From CAYZJD01 sp964478455 (GTDB lineage Bacteria; Acidobacteriota; Terriglobia; Bryobacterales; Bryobacteraceae): a stretch of DNA of 7,733 bases. The notes below the pieces were generated by a model. It ran no database searches. It was not told where the DNA came from and saw nothing but the letters and a program-made list of their open reading frames with translations. Below are positions 1 to 6,200 of the stretch, in pieces. The stretch covers positions 1-7,733 of the forward strand of contig CAYZJD010000221.1 in the NCBI GenBank assembly GCA_964478455.1, in the 5' to 3' direction. Within the stretch, counting starts at the first letter, position 1; each line of letters starts with the position of its first letter. A program made the translations under genes and the position numbers.

Positions 1-5
1 CCGGT

Positions 6-12
6 CTCCTCC
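6..12 (-). other. Shine-Dalgarno-like GGAGGAG for a possible divergent gene off the left edge
   Basis: Read on the minus strand, positions 12 to 6 give GGAGGAG, a strong ribosome-binding sequence only five bases from the window edge. A start codon just outside the window would make a gene divergent from the regulator and sharing the 44-58 palindrome. The start codon itself is not visible, so this is only a suggestion. Confidence 0.3.
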
Positions 13-43
13 AGAGTGCGGTAGCCTCTCGGATTCGGGCGCA

Positions 44-58
44 CATTGCAGTACAATG
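44..58. promoter_or_regulatory. Candidate Fur/PerR-type operator (7-1-7 near-palindrome)
   Basis: The sequence CATTGCA-G-TACAATG has two 7-bp halves around one central base, with 6 of 7 positions symmetric and the outer CATTG/CAATG arms perfect. The 7-1-7 layout is that of classical Fur and PerR boxes, although the bases differ from the E. coli Fur or B. subtilis PerR consensus. It lies immediately 5' of a Fur-family gene and overlaps a possible -10 element, as expected for autorepression. The operator role is inferred. Confidence 0.5.
52..57 (+). promoter_or_regulatory. Possible -10 element of the regulator gene
   Basis: TACAAT matches the sigma-70 -10 consensus TATAAT at five of six positions and sits inside the palindrome. 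No convincing -35 hexamer lies 16-18 bp upstream (around 28-35). If real, transcription would start near 64, which excludes the ATG at 56 and supports the start at 95. Confidence 0.3.
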
Positions 59-94
59 AAATCCGGGACGCTCTTCGAGGCGTCCGCGCTTGGA

Positions 95-520
95 ATGCAT
101 CCCGGTACGCGTGAGGATATCCTGGCTTGCTTCCGCGAACGCGGTGTGCGGTGCACATCGCAACGCTTCGCGATCCTCGAACACCTCGCGCACCACCCCG
201 ATCACCCCACCGCCGAGCAGATCCACGAGGCGATCAACCGCGCCGATCCGCGTGCTTCCCTGGCGACGGTCTACAAGGCGCTTCATGCCATGGCGGATGC
301 CGGGCTCATCCGCGAACTTCAGCTCGGAGGCAACGCGGCCCGCTTCGAAGCGGTGACGGGTCGCCACCACCATTTCCTCTGTGAGCGCTGCGGGGGCATG
401 GAGGACATTGAGTGGTTCGAGGTGCCCGAATTGCTCAAAAAGCGCGCCGCCGGCCGCCGCGTGGTCCGCGATTGCGAAGTGATTCTGCGCGGCCTCTGTG
501 CCGCCTGCGCGTGCCACTAA
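95..520 (+). CDS. Fur/PerR-family metal-dependent transcriptional regulator
   Basis: A Fur-superfamily repressor: a winged-helix DNA-binding domain followed by a metal-binding dimerisation domain. Residue numbers count from the upstream ATG at 56. The recognition-helix segment is SLATVYKALHAMADAGLIRE (68-87). C109xxC112 and C148xxC151 form the expected structural Zn(Cys)4 site. Aligned by eye with Bacillus subtilis PerR, the sensing-metal ligands would be H50, E98, H104, H106 and D117. I prefer the ATG at 95 (141 aa). It leaves about 16 residues before GVRCTSQR, as in PerR, and the ATG at 56 lies inside a palindrome and a possible -10 box. Neither start has a good Shine-Dalgarno; GAGG at 77-80 is far from 95. 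The ATG at 56 would give 154 aa. Family membership is nearly certain. Whether it senses iron, zinc, manganese or peroxide is open. The stop overlaps that of the convergent oxidoreductase. Confidence 0.93.
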   Translation: MHPGTREDILACFRERGVRCTSQRFAILEHLAHHPDHPTAEQIHEAINRADPRASLATVYKALHAMADAGLIRELQLGGNAARFEAVTGRHHHFLCERCGGMEDIEWFEVPELLKKRAAGRRVVRDCEVILRGLCAACACH

Positions 521-1536
521 AGCATCCCGCTCGCTCTGAGCACCGCCTCCTGCACTCTCTCTTCCTCCTCCGGCGTAACTCTCAGTCTCGCCCGGCCCCG
601 CACCGCCCCCGCCAGCTCCTCGAACTCGCCTTCGTAACGCCGGTACGGCGCCAGCGCGACCGGCTGCACCCCGGCGCGATACGGCCCTACCGCCTCAGCC
701 AGGTCGATCTCCAGTTTGCCCGGCTCGATCGGCCGCAGCACCGCCGTCCCATTGGTTCCGAAGATCTCGAACGACCGGTGCCGCCCCGCGCCCGGTTGCA
801 ACGTTGCGCTCGTGATCACTCCCAGCGCCTTCCCGTACTCGAACACCGCCACCGTGTTATCCGCCAGGCCGTCGGCAAACCGCCCGTGCGCGCCGAGCAC
901 CGGCGTCACCTTCCGCGGCCACCCCAGCAGCCGCACAACCTGGTCGATGAGGTGACATCCCAGCTCAAACATCTGCCCGCCGCGGAACTGCGCCATCTTG
1001 GCCCGTTCCTCCGCCGAGACCCTTGTGTTGATCGTCCCGCGCACCAAGTACACGTCGCCCAGCCATCCCTTCCGCGCCGCCTCCAGAGCCGCCTCGAAGC
1101 CCGGGTGGAACCGCCACATGTAGCCCACCTGCACCAGCAGCTTCTTACGCGCCGCCAGCGCCAGCAGCGCCCGGAACTCGCCGACGTTCGTCGCCGGCGG
1201 CTTCTCCACATGGACGTGCTTGCCGGCTTCGAGCGCCACCCGCGCATGCCGCGCGTGGTCCTTCACCTCCGATTCCACCGCCACCACCCGCACCGACGCG
1301 TCTTCCAGAAGTTGCCGCTCTTCGAGCACCGGCACGCCCGCCTGCTCGCATTTCCTCCGCAGCTCCTCGTCCTCGGCCCACACGCCGGCCAGGTCCCACC
1401 GCGCCGATTCCCGTACGATGCGCAGCTTCTCCCAGGCGTGCGCGTGCCGGACGCCGAGAAACGCGATCCGCACCCGCTCTTCGGCCCCGTGCGCCGCCGC
1501 GCCCAGCATCACCGCCATAAAATCGCGCCGTTCCAT
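517..1536 (-). CDS. Gfo/Idh/MocA-family oxidoreductase
   Basis: A 339-residue NAD(P)-dependent dehydrogenase-like protein of the family acting on sugars, inositols and related polyols. The N-terminal Rossmann fold begins at VRIAFLGVRHAHAW (22-35), with GVRHAH where GxGxxG is usual. The EKP motif at 111-113 carries the expected catalytic Lys112. GYMWRFHP (138-145) and GGQMFELGCHLID (186-198, His195 and Asp198) are typical of the C-terminal substrate-binding domain. The N-terminus MERRDFMAVMLGAAAHGA resembles a short Tat leader (twin Arg 3-4, Phe5), so export is possible, but its hydrophobic part is brief. The ATG at 1536 is chosen because GGAGGG lies 5 nt upstream (1547-1542) and the family fold starts directly after it; the reading frame is open much further upstream but that is antisense to the next gene. 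It diverges from the nucleoside-hydrolase gene by 30 bp. The substrate is unknown. Confidence 0.92.
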   Translation of the reverse strand: MERRDFMAVMLGAAAHGAEERVRIAFLGVRHAHAWEKLRIVRESARWDLAGVWAEDEELRRKCEQAGVPVLEERQLLEDASVRVVAVESEVKDHARHARVALEAGKHVHVEKPPATNVGEFRALLALAARKKLLVQVGYMWRFHPGFEAALEAARKGWLGDVYLVRGTINTRVSAEERAKMAQFRGGQMFELGCHLIDQVVRLLGWPRKVTPVLGAHGRFADGLADNTVAVFEYGKALGVITSATLQPGAGRHRSFEIFGTNGTAVLRPIEPGKLEIDLAEAVGPYRAGVQPVALAPYRRYEGEFEELAGAVRGRARLRVTPEEEERVQEAVLRASGML

Positions 1537-1541
1537 ACCAG

Positions 1542-1547
1542 CCCTCC
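1542..1547 (-). promoter_or_regulatory. Ribosome binding site of the oxidoreductase
   Basis: GGAGGG on the minus strand, 5 nt before the ATG at 1536. It fixes the start of the oxidoreductase, whose frame otherwise stays open for a further 1 kb upstream. Confidence 0.75.
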
Positions 1548-1549
1548 GA

Positions 1550-1561
1550 AAGGATACCCTT
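1550..1561. repeat. Near-palindrome in the divergent intergenic spacer
   Basis: AAGGATACCCTT is a 12-bp near-palindrome with one mismatched pair, near the middle of the 30-bp gap between the two divergent starts. It includes the AAGGA that may serve as the hydrolase's Shine-Dalgarno. It could be an operator, but a match this short may be chance. Confidence 0.3.
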
Positions 1562-1566
1562 ACATC

Positions 1567-2595
1567 ATGCGCCTCTTGCTTGTCGCCCTCTTTTGCCTGC
1601 CTCTGCTTCACGCCGTTGCTGTCCCCGTCATCTTCGACACCGACATGGGCAACGATATCGATGATGCTCTCGCTCTCGCCATGCTGCACGCGCTCGAAAG
1701 CCGCGGCGAAGCCAGGCTCCTTGCCGTTACGCTGACCAAAGACAACCTCTACGCCGCCGTCTACGTGGATCTCGTCAACCATTTCTACGGACGTGGCGCC
1801 ATTCCCGTCGGCGTGGTCCGCAACGGTAAAACGCCCGAAGACAGCGCGATGATCCGCGTTCCCGCCGAGCGCAAGCGGCCGGATGGCGCGCCCCTTTACC
1901 CGCGCCGCCTCGCGAGCGGCAACGCCGCGCCTGAGGCCACCGGTCTGCTGCGGCAGGTCCTCGCCTCCCAGTCCGATAACTCCGTTGTCATCGTCCAGGT
2001 CGGCTTCAGCACCAATCTCGCTCGCTTGCTCGACTCCGGCGCGGATGCCCACAGCCCGCTCAGGGGCAGGGAACTCGTGGCCCACAAAGTTCGCCTGCTC
2101 TCCGTCATGGCCGGCCAGTTCCCCGGAGGCCGCCCCGAGTACAACGTCAAGACCGACATCCCGGCCGCCGCGAAGGTTTTCTCCGCGTGGCCCACGCCGA
2201 TCGTCGCCAGCGGCTTTGAAATCGGCGAGACAATTCTCTATCCCGCCCGCAGCATCGAGAACGATTTCTCCTACGTCGAGCACCACCCCATCGCCGACGC
2301 CTATAGCAACTACATGAAGATGCCCTACGACCGCCCGACCTGGGACCTCACCGCCGTGCTCTACGCCCTGCGCGGCGACCGCGGTTACTTCTCCCTGTCC
2401 GAGCCCGGCTGGATCCGCGTCGATGCCGAAGGCCGCACCCGCCTCGAGCGCGACCCCGCCGGCCGCCACCGCTATCTCATCGTCGACGACCTCCAGCGCG
2501 CCCGGATCCTGGAATCGCTCATCTACCTCTCCTCCCAACCGCCGCGCCAGCTCGTCTCAGGCGTATCCTCTGCGTCCTCTGCGCCTCGGCGGTAA
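1567..2595 (+). CDS. Secreted nucleoside hydrolase (IunH-like) family protein
   Basis: A 342-residue protein of the inosine-uridine nucleoside hydrolase superfamily, which cleaves N-glycosidic bonds of nucleosides. A signal peptide is evident: MRLLLVALFCLPLLHAVA, with cleavage near 18. The mature part opens with the calcium-binding aspartate motif FDTDMGNDIDDALAL (23-37). GFSTNLA (146-152) matches the family's GPLTNLA. PEYNVKTD (190-197) supplies Glu191 and Asn193, expected ribose contacts. TWDLTAVL (258-265) carries Asp260, the likely last Ca ligand, but Trp259 occupies the place where well-studied enzymes have a catalytic His. It is probably periplasmic. The ATG at 1567 is the only start giving a clean leader; AAAGGA lies 12 nt upstream, rather far. 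The last dozen residues (SGVSSASSAPRR) come mostly from a short DNA repeat and look non-native. Family assignment is firm; substrate and activity are uncertain. Confidence 0.9.
   Translation: MRLLLVALFCLPLLHAVAVPVIFDTDMGNDIDDALALAMLHALESRGEARLLAVTLTKDNLYAAVYVDLVNHFYGRGAIPVGVVRNGKTPEDSAMIRVPAERKRPDGAPLYPRRLASGNAAPEATGLLRQVLASQSDNSVVIVQVGFSTNLARLLDSGADAHSPLRGRELVAHKVRLLSVMAGQFPGGRPEYNVKTDIPAAAKVFSAWPTPIVASGFEIGETILYPARSIENDFSYVEHHPIADAYSNYMKMPYDRPTWDLTAVLYALRGDRGYFSLSEPGWIRVDAEGRTRLERDPAGRHRYLIVDDLQRARILESLIYLSSQPPRQLVSGVSSASSAPRR
2566..2592. repeat. Dispersed-type 9-bp-period repeat at the hydrolase 3' end
   Basis: Two exact copies of TCCTCTGCG (2566-2574 and 2575-2583) are followed by a diverged copy, CCTCGGCGG (2584-2592). 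The opposite strand reads as CGCAGAGGA units and would encode TAEAQRTQR. From memory, near-identical strings, often misannotated as small peptides of this kind, are scattered through many bacterial genomes including Acidobacteriota. The unit supplies the last codons and runs up to the stop of the nucleoside-hydrolase gene. Confidence 0.6.
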
Positions 2596-2626
2596 GATCG
2601 CCCCCCGTGTTAAACTCGTAGTTCCC

Positions 2627-3043
2627 ATGGCCAAGGAGAAGAAGCCCAAGCAACCTCTGCCTCCGCTTAAGCTCTGGGTTGGGCCCGTGGCTCTCGCCTG
2701 GTTTGTGCCCGGCGGCGGCCATTTCCTGCTCAAGCGTCACGGCCGGGCCGTGCTGCTGCTCGTCGCCATCACCGCGATGTTCTTGCTCGGGCTGATGATG
2801 CGCGGCACGTTGTTCCAGCCCAAGACCGGCGACCTTCTCACTACCCTGATTTACTGCGGCGGTTTCCTCGGTAACCTCGCTTCCGGGATCCTCTACATGG
2901 CCACCGTCTGGTTCGGCTACGCCCAGCCCGACGTCGCCGGCCACGTCCACGATTACGGAACCAAGTTCCTCGTCACCGCCGGCCTGCTGAATGTTCTGGC
3001 AATGGTGGATGCCTTCGAGATCGCCGCCGGGAGGAAGAGCTGA
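2627..3043 (+). CDS. Small four-helix integral membrane protein (possibly DUF6677)
   Basis: A 138-residue protein with a basic, Lys/Pro-rich N-terminus (MAKEKKPKQP) and about four hydrophobic segments, roughly 17-35, 41-58, 73-98 and 112-133. The first contains a PGGGH turn followed by a basic stretch (KRHGR), reminiscent of the PGxGH motif in TM2-like membrane proteins. The size and layout recall the uncharacterised DUF6677 family of Acidobacteriota, but that is recollection, not a search result. The ATG at 2627 has no Shine-Dalgarno. TAAACT at 2611-2616 is a weak -10-like element that would give a very short leader. Starting further upstream would add a Ser/Pro-rich stretch that is only the nucleoside-hydrolase gene in another frame. 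It overlaps the next gene at TGATG, so the two are probably co-translated. Function is unknown. Confidence 0.82.
   Translation: MAKEKKPKQPLPPLKLWVGPVALAWFVPGGGHFLLKRHGRAVLLLVAITAMFLLGLMMRGTLFQPKTGDLLTTLIYCGGFLGNLASGILYMATVWFGYAQPDVAGHVHDYGTKFLVTAGLLNVLAMVDAFEIAAGRKS
3029..3034 (+). promoter_or_regulatory. Ribosome binding site of the 61-aa membrane protein
   Basis: GGGAGG lies 8 nt before the ATG at 3043, inside the end of the preceding gene. It supports the reality of the small downstream gene and its coupling to the upstream one. Confidence 0.6.
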
Positions 3044-3228
3044 TGCCGAAAGTCACCCTCAATCACTTCGAGGCGGCGCTGCTGTTTGCCCTGTTCACCT
3101 CGATCGTCTTCGGCGTCGTCACCAGGCGCACCGACAGAGATCGCGTGATCTACGGCGTCAAGTCCTTCGCCTATTTCCTGCTGGCCCTCTTCGCCATCGG
3201 CTGGCTCATGTTCCTCGGCCACGGCTAG
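3043..3228 (+). CDS. Small two-helix membrane protein
   Basis: A 61-residue protein with two predicted membrane helices, about 9-26 (FEAALLFALFTSIVFGVV) and 39-58, joined by a charged loop, VTRRTDRDRVIYG. The ATG overlaps the previous stop codon by one base (TGATG) and has GGGAGG 8 nt upstream, so it is very likely a real gene coupled to its neighbour. The helix-loop-helix layout with an Arg/Asp-rich connector suggests a small accessory subunit of the preceding membrane protein, but no known family is recognised. It converges on the receptor gene with a 24-bp gap. Confidence 0.75.
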   Translation: MPKVTLNHFEAALLFALFTSIVFGVVTRRTDRDRVIYGVKSFAYFLLALFAIGWLMFLGHG

Positions 3229-3252
3229 AAGGCTACCCCGCCCGCCGACTGC

Positions 3253-6200
3253 TCACCACTCCAGCCGCGCCCCAAGCTGGATCGCGCGCGGCGAGTTCAT
3301 CTGCCAGCCGAGCACGCCGAACTGCGCCGGATCGTTCAGATCGAGCGAGGGCTCGCCGAAAATCATCTGGTTCAGCACATTCATGAACTCGAAGGTGAGG
3401 CCGAACTGCACCTTCTCGCTCAGATGGGTCATCTTGCCCGCGCCGAGATCCAGGTTCCATGAGACGTAGCCGCGCAGAACTCCACTCCCGCCCCGGCCAT
3501 CGGCCGCCAGCCGGATCGGGCGAAAGCTCTTGAACATGGCTTCCGGGTCGGCGAAACGGTTGAGCCCGGTGCCGCCCGCGGCCGGGTCGGCGCCGCTCCC
3601 GACGCCGCCGGATCCGGAGGTACGGTGCACGTCGTTGTCGAACCTCGGCTTCGTAAGCGGCACGGCGCCCACCGCATAGGCCCACTCTCCGCCGCCAAAA
3701 GCCTGCGGGCTGAAGTACACACCCATCGAATCGCCGCTGTAACTCCTCACGATCCCGCTGAGATACCAGCCGCCGGCCAGCTTGTCCATCCAGCCTCCAT
3801 GATTCAGAAACCGGCGGCTCCTGCCAAACGGCAGCTCATAAAGCCACAGGCCCGAAAGCACGTGGCGGTGATCGGAAAACGAGGGACCATAGCCCGCGTC
3901 CAGGTCGTAACTGTTTGGCGCCAGGCTGTAGTCATACTGTCCGTAACCGAATCTTTGGTCGAGCGATTTGGAGAAAGTGTAATTGGCGCTCAATTGCAGC
4001 CCGTGCGAAAACCGCTTGTTGACGCTGAGGATCGCGCCATGGTAGTTGGAGCGCCCCTCCGACGTGCGGAACATGATCATTTGGGCCTGCTGATTCATCA
4101 AGGGCTCGGCGGTGAGCCCGTTCAGGTACAAACCGAGGCTGCCGATGTCGCCGGTGATGATCGAGCCGGTTTGTTCGGCGGCGATGCCCTGCGTGCCCAC
4201 GCCCGGCAGCAGGTTCTCGAACCACGGCTGCCGGGCCACCGCATCCGGCGCGACCCCGGCCCGCAACTCCGCCGCCAGCCCGTCGAACGCCTCCGCAAGC
4301 GCCTGCCCCGAGACCGGCTCCCGGAACATGTACGGGAAGTTGTTCAGATTGATGGTCGAGTAGAGCCGCTGGGCCATTCGGCCGACATACGCCGCTTCCA
4401 CCACGACGCTGCCCGGTAACTCGCGCTGGAAGCCGAAGGTGACCTCGTGGTTGCGTGGCGTGCGCAGGTGCGGGTCCAGAGAACTGGTCAGGTATAGGGA
4501 ACCGTTCGTCAGCGGCACGATCGGGGCCGTCCCGGGAGCCATCTCGGGCAGTGGCGTCGGACCATCGATGCCGATGCGGAACGGCTGGCCCTGGCTGTTC
4601 CGCGGCGACAGCGTCAGGGATTCGGTGAACCCGATCCCCTCAAGAGGCAGATCGAAGCTGGTCGTGAGGTTCGTCCGGTCGTACACAAGCCCGTAGCCGC
4701 CCCGGAGCACGCCCTTTCGCACACCGAAGATCTTTCCCAGCAGCCCCCGCTCAAACGACGGACTCCACGCGGCCGAGATGCGGGGGGCGAGGTTGCCGTG
4801 ATTCGTCCCATAAGTCGTCTCTCGGCCGAGATTGCGGACCGGCTGAAATGCAATATCGGGATTGTATATCTCCCCTGTCCGTGCGGCCGCTTGTCTGGAG
4901 TCCAGATACTTGCGGGGATCGATCAGCGCGCCACCATCCAGGTAAACTGGCACTAACTGCAAGCCGTCGCGCTCGGTCGGCGGTGTCTGCCACCCATAGG
5001 TCAGGCCGTAGGTGATGGTCAGTGACGGCCTCACCCGCCACACATCTTGCAGGAAATACTCCCAGATTCGAGCGGTGGGGTGCGTGATGTCTCTGCTGCC
5101 CGATGGAAGCGGCTCCAGCCTCGCGTTCCGGACACGAGTCTCCGAGACGGAGTCCACAATCCCCAGAAGAGTCGAATACAAGACGTTGTACCTGCGAACG
5201 TCGAACGGGCGAAGGAACGCCGGCCGCTGCCGCGCGGGGACGGGGACCATCTGCGCGGCCCCGACGGCGGCGTACGGCCGGTAGCCGTTGAAGCTCAAGC
5301 GCCTCAAGTCCCGGAAGGAGAAGCCCGCCTGGATTTGGTGCGCTCCCTTCTGCCAGTGGAGCTGGCCGGAGGGCTGAAAATAATTGGTCGAGTGCCCCAG
5401 CCTCAGCGGGTTAACACCGCCTATCAGCTCCGCGAGCAGATTCGCTCCCAGGTCGGATGCGATGTCGAGCGGAGCGATCCTGGCGTCGCTTCCCGGGGCC
5501 CTAGTGATGTGGTTTTGCACCCAACTGAATTGCAGACGTGCCGTCAGGCGCGGACTCAGCACCCCGGTCGCTGCCGCAGTGACATAACGAGGCGTATTGG
5601 TGGCCTGTTGGAGCGCCCTACGAGCAACCAAGTCCATCTGAGCCCCGGGATTATGCACCTCCCACTCTTCAAGCCGCCCGGAAGCCTCCAGCCGCCACTT
5701 GTTGTTCAGGTCGTGGTCGAGGCGCAGCAGGCCGAATTCGTCCTTGGTCAGCCTCGGAACGGAGAATGTCAGGCCGGCTGTGTTCAAGCCGTCCCCCTGC
5801 GTGGGATCGTTCCCGGCCGGATATTTCCGCAGCACCTCGAGGATGGAGGGATTCGCCCCCAGCCCGCGGGGATCGTACTCCTTGGGATCAACCGTGTGGG
5901 CCTCGCCGCCGGCGTCACGGAAGCGCAATAGACCCTGCCGAAGCGTGTCCGACGGCACCAACCGTGTGAAGGAAACGGGGGTTTGCAGCCGCGATCCCTG
6001 GTAGTGCGAATAGAAGTACGTCCGGCCCTTCCACAACGGGCCTCCGGCGCTCGCCCCGTAGAGGTTCTTCCGGTAGGCGTCCTTCCCGCTGCCTAGCCGG
6101 TTCCTATCCCAGGAGTTTGCGTTCAAGGCGTCGTTCTGCAAGTACCAGTAAGTGCTCCCGTGAAACTCGTTCGAGCCCCGCTTGGTCTGCAAGTAGAATT

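Noticed and set aside
56..94. Upstream ATG as start of the Fur-family gene
   Set aside because: It overlaps the palindrome and the possible -10, and makes the protein 13 residues longer than needed for the family. It is kept as an alternative, not excluded.
412..1566. Long plus-strand open frame running in-frame into the nucleoside hydrolase
   Set aside because: It is antisense to the oxidoreductase and encodes Arg/Pro/His-rich sequence with no recognisable domain; the hydrolase begins at 1567 with a signal peptide.
1537..2538. Minus-strand extension of the oxidoreductase frame across the nucleoside hydrolase
   Set aside because: The extension is Gly/Val/Asp-rich shadow sequence. The family fold, the ribosome site and the start codon all place the N-terminus at 1536.
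2519..2950. Minus-strand frame containing TAEAQRTQR
   Set aside because: It is antisense to the membrane-protein gene, and the TAEAQRTQR part is the reverse reading of the 9-bp repeat, a typical false gene call.
3229..3252. Intrinsic terminator between the small membrane protein and the receptor
   Set aside because: I found no stable inverted repeat with a T-tract in this 24-bp gap.
5047..5931. Long plus-strand frame inside the receptor gene
   Set aside because: The minus-strand receptor has clear family motifs throughout; the plus frame has no domain and is a high-GC shadow, as is 3625-4419.
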